From Lepisosteus oculatus (Eukaryota > Chordata > Actinopteri > Semionotiformes > Lepisosteidae), in the NCBI RefSeq assembly GCF_040954835.1, contig NC_090707.1:21656570-21720569 (forward strand): a DNA stretch of 64,000 nucleotides, in the 5' to 3' direction. The notes beneath the pieces are model-generated. The model worked only from the letters and a program-made list of their open reading frames with translations, was not told the origin of the DNA and searched no databases. Positions within the stretch are counted from its first letter, which is position 1. Each line of letters opens with the position of its first letter. A program made the translations under genes and the position numbers. This document shows positions 36,721 through 49,550 of the stretch, one piece after another.

Positions 36721-39700
36721 AGAATATCAAATAACAGAAAAGGAACGTGCCGATTATTTCTTCTGATATCCCCATAGAGAGAACAATTTTATCTGTAAAA
36801 TAAAAATGAAACTACAGCTTGTTCATTCTTGTCCCTACCAAACATTGCTAGGAAAGATTCTAGATAATTTTTCAACATGAAAGCTTAAAACCTACCTTAA
36901 GATATTGTATTTGCAATTTTTAAATGAAATAAACGTCATCTTTAAATATCAATGTATCTATAGTTCCAGAATCCTTCACTGCACACACATTTAGAGCTCA
37001 TTATGGAAAAAGAAAACTGTACTGTGCATTAATTTTTGTGGTATTTAAAATATTGCAGACTATTACAACAGACAACGAATGTAAAGTACAGTTACATTAA
37101 GCACATAAATTGTATAGCTTTAACAAGCTGGAACAGGATTTTATGTCTCATCTGTATTTCTCATTATTATTGCTTCTCACAAAGCCCTAATTTGCCCTCA
37201 TAGCTAATAAATCAGTTTAGTTTGAAACTATTATGTTGTTGTTTTTACCTTTATAAGACTATTGACTTTCCCCACCACACAGGGAGTTCCATTCAAACAT
37301 TCTCAGACTCACATTGGGATTTTTTTTCAATTTCCTTCTGGATGTGCTCTGAAGGCACAATGTACACACTAAGAAGAGAATTAAAAATAAACCTATATAA
37401 ACTTAAATAATCTTTGCAAGCTTTTTGATTGTCGTAACAGGGCAGTAGGAAATAAGCTGAGAAAATTGGGGTGTAGGTATCATCAATTCATGTCAGTAAA
37501 CAGGTACCCCAGAGAAAGGAGACGGAATTAACGGGTCACACCAAACTTTTGCTCCTTTTGTCTGTGACATGTACAATAGAGAAGTAGAAGAAACCTTGAA
37601 CAGCTATGGTGTTAAGTAAAAAATGCAGTGTGAGATTTGTGTCAGCCTAAATACAGAAAGTAGTTTAAATATTTATTTTTAAAGCCACAGATAATTTATT
37701 ATTATAAATAGGCTGCCATTGAATTCATCTGACTAACAGCTAAGGCAATGCAGAGGATTTGCTTTTTTGCTTGGTACTTTTCTGGCTGCTCCTTAATCAA
37801 CATGTTAACTGTACATTTAGATGAAGTACAAAAGCCAGTGGAAGTTTTTTTTTCTCACCTAGATGCATTTGTTCTCTATTACTCTGCAATTTTAGCTATT
37901 TGACACTGGCACACAAAGCTTTCAAAATTCCTCTCCCAGCCTGCTCCTGCACTTGTAATTTGTAACTTAACAAAAAACTTCCAAAACCTCGTTAAGATAA
38001 GTGGAACAATCGGGAACACTAGATTCAAAGCATATACTGTACAGTAGGAACCTATTTTCCCAATACTTTCCGGGAAGTTTCTTCTGTGTACAGGATCTGA
38101 ATTTTATATGATCTTAGTTTTTGCTGTCTGTGAGATTTCTCCTCAACACTATGTCCTTCTTCACAGAAACAATATTGTTTTTATATGTATACAATTGTTT
38201 GTCAAGATGACAGACAATCCTGCTAGGGCAGAATACTCAATTGGAATTCATTTGAAAGAAACTATTGCTTAATTATTTTAAAGGAAGCAAGATAGACATA
38301 GTGTACATTTAAAGGTACTTCTGCAAGAAACCTAGTGTGTTGTAGTAATGTTTGTCCAGTCATTCATTTAGATGTAAATGCATATTCATGGATGAGTCAG
38401 CAGGGGCACTGAAAGTTCACTGAAAAATTAAATCTACTATATGCTAGAAACAATGGAAATATGAGTAAAGCATTAGAGCAATAGCCTCTTTGTTATAACA
38501 ACATATGTGAAAAGAATCAGAGAGTAAGTTGAACTAAGATATGTACAAACACGCAAAAATCTGGAATAATCCAGGGCCATATTTGGTCATATACTTTCTT
38601 GATCATATACTGTACATGTGAGCTTTATACTCTAAACTGCATTTCAGACTAGAATAGCTGCTGTACATTGATGTATTTCTTCATAAAGTTGCAGATTTGT
38701 ATGCTTAAAGGGAATAAGATTGATCATAAGAGCCACAATAAATAATTTATCTCTTTTATCTCTTAAGAACTTTGACAGTTGTCATTTAACAGTTGTGATT
38801 CTGGCTTCTTTTTAAATTACACAAAAAAATAATATGCTGTAGTTACCCCCCCCCATGATGTGATTTTTCTGAAAATTGATGGCTGGAGTCTTCCCCCATC
38901 ACAATTTGTCTTTAGCAGGCAACTCCGGTTTCCAAGTCTTTTCAGTGGGCCTGTGGGTTTTACAGTTTACTGTAAATGTCATCCCTCTATTTATAACATT
39001 TACTCCTACTCTTCGCCCCATACCACTCCAATCAGCAAAGCAAATAGCCCTATTTGCTGAAGCTTGTCTCTCCTGTGTAGTCCATCTGTGGCTAGAGGCA
39101 CTGTGAACCTGAAGCTGCATTGTACCTAAACTTGGTAAGAGGGTCAGAAGTGCAGATTTAATTAAAGATCATTGTTTGTGTTAGATAATATGATTGGAAA
39201 CTTTCACTTTAGGACCTGACCAGACTTTTCTCTGCATTCTTTCATCTACCTACCTACTGTAAATAGCTCTGTAGGTTGGGGAATTGTGATGGTACTGTAG
39301 TTCCATTAAATGGGAAATTAGTTCTTCTTCATAGCTTGTTTCAAATATTTTCCACAGTAAGTCCAACACATGAAAAGCAAACATGTTATTTGTGACATTT
39401 TCTTTAGTTGACCTTTCAATTTTTTGGTTTTCATCACCTTTACACTGCCATGCATACAGTACCTGTTGTAATGAGACAGAAAATGTGTTCACCGTGAAAT
39501 GTTTTATGCTTTGCTGGGCAACACCTGTACATTCTGTGTTATGGAAGTGTTCTGGTCAGTTTGGTTTTTCCGACTGAAATCAAAGAATGAAGAAATGTGT
39601 GCAAACCCTTGGCACCAGGATTGTAATTCTGAAAACACAGAGCCTGACTCTTGACATTATACAGAGTGCATGCAATCTGCATTGTATTAAACAAAACTAA

Positions 39701-42700
39701 ATGTTTCAAGCTGTTACAAGTTCCTTAATGAAACATTTATGAATGTCTGTAACACGATTTCAGAAACACCTTGTCATTGAGGTTAAAATAAAATGTTAGG
39801 ACACCAAAATTTGATTGGGCAATGCATTTAAAAGGTTTTAGGATATGGTGCCTTGATGCAATCCTTACTTAAGAGTTTTCCTTCGGCACAAAATACTGTA
39901 ACTCAATGACATTTTCAAATATCTGCAAGTGTTTTGCTGTTTTTATTAACAGAACCTTCTTACCCCACAGGTCACCAACATTTTGCTCTGATCAGTTTTT
40001 GACATGAAAAACACATTTCATAGTTAGACCTTTTTAAATTGTAATAAATCCAATTAATAAACTATTTTTCATGTAAAAGGCATTCCTGAAGTCTTTCTTG
40101 GTTGATATACTGTACATAAAGGGCTGTAGATGGTACTAATTTCTAATGTTCTATAATAAATTGTTCAATAAATAAATTCTAAATATATTAGACACCCCTG
40201 TCTACAGACAGGAGCAAATCATCAAACATTGTTGTATAGTTCTCTGCAGCTCTACTCTACTTCTACCCTCTACTTTCTCTGAACTTTATGATTTCCTTTT
40301 ACCCCATAAGCATCTGTACAATGAAAATGTGATTCGTTGTTTAAAACACAAATGCTTACAGTACGTTGGTTACAGGCATGCTTGTATGAGTGAAAATCCA
40401 TATTTAATATATAAAAAAGGATATATTGTGGTTTAGCTGGAAGTTGGAGGTTTAGTCATTAAAACTGACAGCAAACAGAAAACAGTAATATGTTTTGTTT
40501 CCATGTTGAACTTGTAACAATATTTTTAAAATAGAGTTCAACAAAGAATTGTTACTCATAGCTGATGGAATTTAATACATAAACTGAAATATTCAGAGAA
40601 AATAAAAGGGTGTTTACATAAACATGTTTACTTGGTAAGTTCACCTCAAAATGTCAGATTCACACCGTTTCCTGATGCAGCAGGACAAACAAGTTTGTTT
40701 ATACACAGCACAATGTGAAAAACAAAACAAAAGAAAAGCATTAAGACTGAACAAAGGACAACACACTTACACTCTTAAGGGCAAGACATAGAATTAAGCA
40801 AATGATATTGTCATGATTATCGTAGCAGATTTAGCAATAATATTCTTTTACAAGGAATAGTGTGTTCATGTATAAGAATGTTTGAACTGAGTTATGAAGT
40901 TTGAATCAGTATCGAAGGCGTGAGTCTTACAGATGGTGATAGTTACTTACATAATTCCTCTGCTAGTGGTATCCTCTGCTTGCATGGATAACTTCACTGT
41001 CTTCTCCTAATAATATAAAATGCATTCTATTCATTTCATGTAATTCTTGTTCCTTTCACAGTTTCATTTCCATGGGATGGATAAAGTGCACCAAACCAGG
41101 TACAGTATATTGTAATCATAAAAGTAATTACTATCCCTACCCATTCCTAATGAGGATCAAGGTGATGACTATTCACATTCAGAATATACAATTAATAGCT
41201 TATTGAACTTGAGAACAAGAGCTATAAAGAAAAACAAAGATTAAAATGATATAGTCAAATACATTTAGGGGTCAATTTTAAATTCTCTTGTCCCACAAAA
41301 GGTTACAAATGACAAAAAAATCTACAGTCAGATTTCTGACTGGGTTTTCCGAATCAAATAGTCAGAAATCACATTCCTTTCTACTTCTTTATTTTAAAAA
41401 GGGAAAAATAAAATATCCATGACATTCCAAGTCTCTGTGCAATGTTTTTTTTTCTTTCATTGCTTAAAATAGATTTGTCCTAATTGATCTGATGATTCTG
41501 CAGAAAGGATTTCAGTTTATTAAAGAGCTCCAGTGCATGTGGAAAAGATTTGGAGGTGTCAGGGAGACATAAAAATGTCTTCTCTGTGGTGTGAAATATA
41601 GTGTGATATATCTTTGAACTGACCTGAATCATTCTTGCATCTCTTGATAGTTAAGACAATAATTTTGCTTAAGGCCTCAAATAAATGTGTATCACATTAT
41701 ACCTGTGGTGAACATAATCCAACAGACAGAAACACAGGGGGTATATAGTCTCTGGAAGACAAATGAAGTGAGAGGGATGATCAAAATTAAAAAATTCTTT
41801 ACCTCAGTTGACAACCCCATTTCCTCTTTTGAAACTCCCCCTCTGGCACATTTCTTAATTGGATTAAGACAAGAGAAATTCATTAGACTTTAAATAGCTG
41901 AAATGGAAATAAAGCAAAGTAATATAAAGGAAAACTCTTTTTTAAGATTTTAAAACAGTATTGAGCAGTGAGGTGAAAGAAAGCAGGAGGAAAAAATATT
42001 GTCTATCAGGGTAAACTGGATATGGTGTATTTCACTAGGTCTCTGCATCCATATGGCGGGCATAATGTATCTCATCATCTTCTGTTCATGGCAGGTGTAT
42101 CGTGGGTTATTCTTTTAGTATTTTAAGCTAATGGAATGGAAAGCTTTAAAGCCTGTGCCATTGACTAAGAATGTGTTTTTTTTAGCAAACATGTGACGTG
42201 AAGTTCAATTTCAGATATCTCTCCTCAAGCTGGTATACTGTAAATGTTATTCTTTAATTTCAGGACTGATGGTATGAATTTAAAAACTGGTGTTTTCCAC
42301 ACAACAACTGCTCGTTGTGCCTTTCTTGTAATCCATCCTGATGAAAAGCTCTGTGGAATCAATACATTTTAGAAGCAAGGTGTGTGTGTGTGTGGCTAGA
42401 AGCATGCGATCAAGTGAAGGAAGTGTCAAGTAACCCCACACCACTGCGAGAATATGTGCACTGAAAATATGAACTTGTTAATGGGTGTAGGCAACTGAAG
42501 CTAAAACAAATCCTTTTATTTGACTGTTTGCCCCCGAAAGGAAAAGGATCAGACTTGTGGGTACTTCAGAAATTTTGCAAGCACTCTCCAAAGTAACACT
42601 CCCACTCATGGGTCAGCAAATAGCCCTGAGCAAACTTACCAACTGAACATTGAAGTAAGAAACCTACTGTAGGAACAACCTACTGTACTTAACCTAAATC

Positions 42701-44579
42701 CACAGGAAATGATGTGTGTGGAGGGAGTTATGATAACTTTAAATAAATATCGGTATATTCAAAATTGCTGAAAATACTCTGATAAGGCTTACTAAGGGAC
42801 TGTGTGTGATGACGAAGCCTTTCAAGGTATCATGTTCCAGTTTCTAACTCAACCTTATGATACCACAGACCAGATGGTTTTACACTTTGGATTCCTCCAA
42901 ACGATTGAATAAAGAAAAATCTCTCTCTTCAATTCAAAATAATGAGCTGTTCAATTAAATGTAGCTAGTAGAATTAATAACTATTAATTTTAAATGTGTT
43001 TTATGCCATGTATCTGCTGAACATGAACCCTGTTTCAAAACTTTAGTTTTGGTAAATATTTTTAGAACAAAATATGTGTATCCCATCTAATTATATGTCA
43101 GTTCCTGAATGTTTTTGGATTATATTGAAGATCTGAATGAGTGCTTAAATAAAAAAAAACATATACATTTCAAAGGATTAATGCAAGCCACCTGTACTTC
43201 GAATTCTGTATGTCCGCATACTGTAAAATGACCTCAAAGATCACGAGATAGAACTCTATAAAAATGGTATATAATCACTTTCCTCGGAAAACGTTAAGAA
43301 ATATTGGTGCTCTTAAAATTTAAAGTAGATGACCTTTCATCTTAAAAACCTGTCCGATTTTTAAAATAATATACTGTAACCCATACGGTGACAGGTCTGA
43401 AAATAAAACAACTGAAATGCATCTGCGTCTCTGATTCTTGGTAAGTTGTTCCGCACTGTAATAATAATTAGATGAATCATTTTATCCTTGCGGAAAAATC
43501 ATTTTCTCAGAAATTACAGGTATACATGCCCACCTCCTTCCGTGAACATTTCCATAAAGATAATTTTATTGTGGTTTAAAACGTACAGTATAGTTAAACA
43601 GGTAAGTTAATTTTCAGACGGTATGTTGGATAACATGAGTTTTCTTATAGCTACCAATTTATATATCATTGTGATGTTTTTCGTTTAAATATATACACAT
43701 ATCCACCTCCGTTAATATACTTCTCTATTATATCACACAAAAAAATTAATACAATGTGACGTCGCCTTTATTTTACCAGAGACGTTTGTTCTGCATGTAC
43801 AGTATTCGTTAGAGATCTATAATCGTTTAATCTACAGTTGTTCGAAATAAACTGAAAAATATGTTAATAGATCTACTGAAGTTGCGAAATCTACAGCACC
43901 TTTTTTTATAAATTAACTTCAATGACTTAACTAAAGTAACCGTAAGATTATAAAAAAATAAAAATCTAAAGCGAGGAATTTTCCCAGTTATAATTAAATA
44001 TATACATACAGTAGATGTACGTGCGCTCTTTATACTTCCTAAGTTTATTGCGCCATTAAAATGAATATCAGACTTAGTAAAAAAATAAAAGCCAAAAGAA
44101 AATGTATAACATTGATTGTATTAACGTTTTGGTTTTCTTATATTTCTCTTTAAACTGTAGCCCACTTATTCTTCACAAAAACCTGAAAGCAAATAAGTTA
44201 TTGAAATGTGTGTTAAGTGCGCATACAAATATATACGAAGAACAATAGGTTATTTTGTGTGCGATCTGAGAGGCTCTTCTTAACTTATTTTTGATAAAAC
44301 CTGAAAATGACGAGTACCGACCGTAATACAAGGACAATATACGATAAAATGATTGACTTAACATAAACTACAAATGAAGCGTGTAAATAATTTAATATTG
44401 GGAGAATGAATGAGGCAGGAATAGAAAAAATATGGTGTCCAAAACCATTCACTGAAAAATACTTTCACCTTTTTCCTTATTGTGCTGACAATGGGGAGAT
44501 TTTATATTAATAGTGATGCAACTATGTTCTAATCAAGGGTTTCTGGATGAAGTGTAATTTAAAACTGTTCCCTCCTGTT

Positions 44580-44880
44580 TATTATTCGGCCAATCAGAGT
44601 TCAATGCTACCACCCCCTCTATTCAGACAACTATTTAGCATCTGAAACTGGGATGAAGTTTCCAAAAAAATTAAGGAAAAAAACTTCCTGCGAGAAGAAA
44701 GCTGTGCCAAAATACAGTTTCGATTGAAAGTGGTATAACCCGGACATCCAGTCCATTAAAAACAAAAGTTAAATAACTCAAGTCTCCTTCAACTAAAAGG
44801 GATATTCTCCTGTAACCACGGATTTAAAAGTGGAGACCGTTTTTTCTTCTTCGTTATCCTTGCATTTCTTTAAAAAAGAA
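44580..44880 (+). promoter_or_regulatory. Putative twist2 promoter and 5' UTR
   Basis: A canonical CCAAT box in ggccaatcag lies at about 44589-44598, followed by ccaccccctctattcag and a weak TATA-like ctatttagc at about 44632. The distance to the ATG leaves a 5' UTR of about 220 bases. The region is richer in CpG than the interval upstream. Confidence 0.45.
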
Positions 44881-45363
44881 ATGGAAGAGAGCTCAAGTTC
44901 TCCCGTTTCCCCTGTGGATAGCTTAGTGACCAGCGAGGAGGAGTTGGACAGACAACAGAAAAGATTTGGAAGGAAAAGGAGATACAGTAAAAAATCTAGC
45001 GAGGACGGCAGCCCGGGTCCTGTCAAGAGGGGTAAGAAACCGAGTCCCACTACGCAGTCCTACGAAGAACTCCAGAACCAAAGGGTATTAGCAAACGTCA
45101 GGGAGAGGCAAAGGACTCAGTCGCTCAATGAAGCCTTTGCTTCCTTGAGGAAAATTATCCCCACGCTGCCGTCGGATAAACTGAGTAAAATACAGACACT
45201 GAAGCTTGCAGCCAGATACATCGATTTTCTCTATCAGGTCCTACAAAGCGACGAGATGGACAATAAGATGTCCAGCTGCAGCTATGTTGCGCACGAGCGT
45301 CTGAGCTATGCTTTTTCAGTGTGGCGGATGGAAGGAGCATGGTCTATGTCTGCGTCCCACTAG
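44881..45363 (+). CDS. twist2: Twist-family bHLH transcription factor, Twist2-type
   Basis: A single coding exon gives 160 residues, the length of mammalian TWIST2. I chose the ATG at 44881 (A at -3, G at +4) over an upstream in-frame GTG at 44830. The N-terminus [20 protein letters not shown] (1-20) and the '[19 protein letters not shown]' segment (27-45) match Twist2. The Gly-rich insert typical of mammalian Twist1 is absent. Basic clusters at 31-38 and 49-53 fit the nuclear localisation signals. The bHLH is at about 66-117, with NVRERQRTQ (72-80) as its basic region. The C-terminal Twist box runs from about 133 to 160 ([19 protein letters not shown]). Twist proteins act in the nucleus as E-protein dimers controlling mesoderm, neural crest and mesenchyme, and restrain bone and muscle differentiation. 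A Twist1 or Twist3 paralogue is less likely. Confidence 0.95.
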   Translation: MEESSSSPVSPVDSLVTSEEELDRQQKRFGRKRRYSKKSSEDGSPGPVKRGKKPSPTTQSYEELQNQRVLANVRERQRTQSLNEAFASLRKIIPTLPSDKLSKIQTLKLAARYIDFLYQVLQSDEMDNKMSSCSYVAHERLSYAFSVWRMEGAWSMSASH

Positions 45364-45392
45364 CACTGAAGACGTACAGTAGTGCCACAGGG

Positions 45393-48300
45393 GTAGGTGT
45401 CATCCTAAGAGTTACGGAATGTCTTGTCAGGGTTTCTGTTCTGTAGTTACAGTTAATACTCCATCCAAATGCAACTTTTAAGAAAAAGTATTGACAATGG
45501 TGTCAGAACAAATTATTGTTGCCTGAAAAGTTCATTCTCCTTCAGTTTGGTTTACCATAACGTACTTGAAAACGGGGGGGGAAAAGTTCGTAATTAGACA
45601 GGTGTTTATCAAGAACTTGGTAGTGGGACGAAGCTACGACGTTTCTGCACCTTAGATGTGTATAAAATCGCGTAAAAAAATCAAAATGTGCAGCCACAAG
45701 GATATCTTGTTTTTAAATACTATTTTCACTTGGTTTGCCTGAAAGTTCACAGCTGTGAGGTCTGAGAAGAATGGCAGTAGAAAGGATTCTACGAATACTA
45801 AGGTATTTTTAATGATACCTTTATTGTTAGGAAAGAAGTCCCAATGTTGATAAAAAAAATCTTTATGTTCAAATAAGAGCAGTGTATTTCTGCACAGGGG
45901 GCCAGTTAGACCTGCAGATTATATTTTGTTTATTTTCCTACACCTAGTGATTACACCACAGATAATTACTATTCCCTACAGGATTTTGTTATTTAATTAA
46001 AAAAATAATAATTCCTTTAGAATGCTGTTCTTTAAACAATATGCAATCATGCAAAAACTATTTTAATTTGAGGCCTGCCTTAAGGCATAAATGGAACAAT
46101 CACAAAAACACTTGCAGTGCATCAATGGCTAGCCTGTATATAGTAATAGGATTTACCTTTTGACCTGAAATTGTTTTATGTTTCTGTGCTACCCTTGTCA
46201 AAATCAAAAACAAACAATTGCATAACAGCTGAACCCTGATTGAAAAATGCAAATTACTGAAACACAGTACTAAAGTACACTTCTAAAGTGACACAGAAAT
46301 GTTACCAGGGAAGCAGATCAACTCCTTGTCTTTATAAACAGATACGACTATAAACCATGTTAGATAAATAAATATGGCATTGGCGTACTTTACATCATAA
46401 CAGGTCTATATTAAAAATGTGAGGCACAACTTGGCAGATTAAAATAAAACTTGAAATCCAATGGCTTGGCTAGTTGTCACAATAGGAACTTTTCAATACA
46501 TTACGTGGGAAGTGAATACAGAAAATATATGTTTAAGGCTCAGAGCCAGTAGGCTCCTGCCAAGAACCATTTTAATGCTATTATTTTCTTACTATAAAGA
46601 ATTGTGGTTGAGTCCTCTTTAAGGAAAACGTGGAAAGTCTCTTCTCTGAAATGTTAAAATGCCATTTTGACAACTCACAAATATAATGCAAGGCTGTATA
46701 AGTGATTTGTAATGTTTAATTTCTCTGTGTATCAATTTAAAAGTATTTAAGGAAACTACTGACCATGAGAGAAACACAGAGTGAATGAATTGTCCCTCAT
46801 GGATAATTATGATTTATAAATGAATGTTTTCCTGTACGAATACCACAGGAATGAATGTGCTGGAGATTGGGAAGAAAGTTCAAACTAGCAGTTGATTACA
46901 TTGAGGCTAAAAAAAAACAACTCAAGTAGTCTGCATACTGCACAATCCCATTGAGAAATATTATCTTTTAAATAATAGTTTATCATTGCAGTGTTTTTCT
47001 TTTGCTATCAAATATTTTCACCTTTTTGTTTTATTTAATAATGTACACTGTTGATTCTGTAATAGAAGAGTAGACTGTAAGCATTATTAAAATCCATAGC
47101 AAATGGATTTTAATAATAATAAGGCCCTACTAAATCATAAATCACATTTATAGTCAATATTTATATTAACCTTTTTATGGATAGAGGTGTTCTGTAGAAC
47201 AGTTATTTACTTATTTTCTAGGAAAAAGGGTTGTACAGTACAGTGGAAAACACTTTGTTTTGGACAGTTTGTGTTATACAATAGATAAGGTGTGTTTCAC
47301 CTGAAATATATTTGCAGCAGATTTGCAACAACTGGATTATTTTTTTCATACTGCTCATTCACCTTTTCTGAAGTTAATTGTCAATTTGTTTTGGCTGCAG
47401 AGTGTTCTTAGCTGTTTTAAACAGAAAAGTTGTGGCATTGCAGATTTTGAGTTTCTTACCTTGCAATGTTCTGAAAACCTTTATAACAGGTTATTTTATA
47501 ATCTGTCAGACCAGTGCAAAAACATTTCTGCCATTAGTAATTACAGTTATAGCGCAATCTAGATCACATATGAACCTTTTAACATGGTTTTAAAATGTTG
47601 AGTTTAATTTGAACAATGTTTCAGCATGTGTTTTGTGTCTGGGATTGTCATCACAGCCAATGTACAGACTTTTCCATTATGCACAACATATAATAGGATA
47701 AAAGCTAGAGAACACTAATACATTGACATCTAGTTCAACAAAACCTATGCTCTGAGCTATCATTGCTATCCTCGGAAGTGCTGTATAATATATTGGCAGT
47801 CTGTGTAAGATAACCACTAAGTTTTGCTGTAAGTATAGGCTGTATAAAAAATGCATGTCAGGTTTCTTTCTCTAAACACAGTGGTAAATTTTCTTTACAA
47901 AATTATAATTTTAAAACTATGATTTAGACTTCTAAAAAATGTTGTGATATTAGTCTGCATGAATTTACTGTTTTGCATTTTTATGTTGAAACGTTGAATA
48001 CTGTACCTCCATTTAAGGAAAGCTTAATATTTTGTTTCTCTTTGTATCACCTTAAAATTTCAATTGTATATATGTTTTTATGTTGCAATGTACAGTTTTC
48101 AGTAAAAAACACTGTTAAAACCTCAAAGATAAGGATATTATTCCACAGCAACAGGCCATACAGTACACACTGTAAATTTTAACATCATTACCCAAAAATA
48201 GGAAAATTGTCATGAAAACAGCCTTTCCTTGGCTTAAATAATGAGGAAATTTGGTACATCCAAATGAGTACTGTATACAATAATTTGCATCATCAAGTAA

Positions 48301-49171
48301 AAAAACAAGTTCTCAGATAAGGTTACTTTGTACAATATGATCGTAGCTTTGCTTACACTTTCGGCATAATCGGAATAGGTCTTGTTAAAATGTTACGTAA
48401 AAATAAAACTTAAACAAATCGTTACTTTTTCAAAGATTTGGTAATGCAAAGAAAATATCCTTTGTGTGTAATTATTCAATAACTACGAAGATCAATTGTT
48501 TTCGCAGTGAAGTTCAAGTTTATGCATTTACTGTAAGTTCTACAATTTCCATCAACGCGCAACGCAAACAAGAAAGAAATACCGTTTTATACGATATTTG
48601 AGGTATTCACAAAGCCTCTTATTATTACATTAACATTTTATACATTTAGTACTGGCATATATCTGCTTAGTCTCTTTTTGGGGTTGAAGATTTTAAGGGG
48701 AACGTATTGGTTTTAAAATGAATAATAATACAGTCTTTAGTACAAAACACTGATCTAAACAAAAGCAGTTTAACCCTCCCTACCTTATAAGTATCTGAAG
48801 ATCAAGTTTCCTTCGAAGCAGATTTAAGGAATACTACAAAAAATGTCTGCTATAGGCATCGCTTCAAAGTAGGACAGGTGCATCAATGCTGCTTTTCTGC
48901 AAGAGACTGGTGTAATCGTCACACCTGAAAAAAAGTGAATTTGGCGTTAATTGGAAAGTGCTTTCATCGAATAGTTTCTACTGTATGTAACTACAGTATC
49001 AGTGAACATTGTTCATACATATTTCTCTACCTGCAAAATGAAATGTGTAATGTACTGTTAAAACTCCTGATTAATGTAAACCTCCCCCAAAATGTGTAGA
49101 CTACACACAGTACTGTATTTATTTAAATATATATAGACATGCAATTAAATATTATTTCATTTATTTTACAG
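45393..49171 (+). other. Probable intron in the twist2 3' UTR
   Basis: Twist genes typically have one intron just after the stop codon. A good donor (g|gtaggt) lies at 45393, 29 bases past the stop. A good acceptor (ttcatttattttacag) ends at 49171. The pairing is inferred from family gene structure. The interval has no other gene; it contains a perfect inverted repeat at 47083-47117. Confidence 0.6.
47083..47117. repeat. Perfect 15-bp inverted repeat (hairpin)
   Basis: ATTATTAAAATCCAT is followed after five bases (agcaa) by its exact reverse complement at 47103-47117. In RNA it would form a short stem-loop. It is too short for a microRNA precursor and lacks a T-run terminator. Confidence 0.85.
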
Positions 49172-49550
49172 ACTGTTTACTTCTATAAAAACTGAGGAGG
49201 CCAAAAGGATTTATTGAAGAACCTACAGTATAAACCTCAGAAAGTTGATGGAAAGACTCAACGGGACGACTGAATTCTCGTGGAGCACTTAAACTGCGAT
49301 ATGACTGCGTTCGAAAAGAGCGACAAAAGAAAAGGATACTCGACAACAGCCACATTTCTTACTTTATATTATTGTCATCTCTTGTTCCGCCAGACGTATT
49401 TCACCATATTAAGAATTTATTCTTTAATACCGGTATGATGATTCAGGAATGCTTTGTTTTCTCTGCGTGTGCAGTATATTCCCTGTTGTTGTTCTGTTTA
49501 TAGATAAATATATATAAATGTTTTTTAAATAAATATTGTACATACTTGTA
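49172..49550 (+). other. twist2: Probable non-coding exon 2 of twist2
   Basis: The stretch follows a good acceptor and has more CpGs than its surroundings (cgggacgac, ctcgtggag, actgcgttcg). It ends in a T/A-rich tail (ataaatatatataaatg) with AATAAA at 49528-49533. Position and shape fit the 3' UTR exon of Twist genes. The end is placed about 17 bases after the poly(A) signal. A second AATAAA near 49795 could extend it. Confidence 0.5.

Larger units (their letters stand above)
30256..44579. other. Gene-free interval between the two bHLH genes
   Basis: No exon is supported over about 14 kb. The interval contains two fragments of repeat family B (30521-30560 and 32041-32200), one family A copy (33195-33541), a CTCF-like site (32543-32561) and a less AT-rich patch (36120-36720). 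Possible conserved non-coding stretches lie around 37660-37940. CpG dinucleotides become more frequent from about 43200 toward twist2. Given the flanking developmental genes, this is where shared enhancers would be expected. Confidence 0.6.

Noticed and set aside
41830..41850. A further CTCF-like site (cccctctggcac)
   Set aside because: The left half of the motif does not fit; too weak to list.
44830..44880. A 17-codon upstream extension of the Twist frame
   Set aside because: It begins at GTG, not ATG, and the ATG at 44881 gives the exact length and N-terminus expected of Twist2.
44881..45363. Assignment as twist1
   Set aside because: The glycine-rich insert of Twist1 is absent, the N-terminus and 160-residue length are Twist2-like. 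The Fer-type neighbour alone is not enough to call it Twist1.
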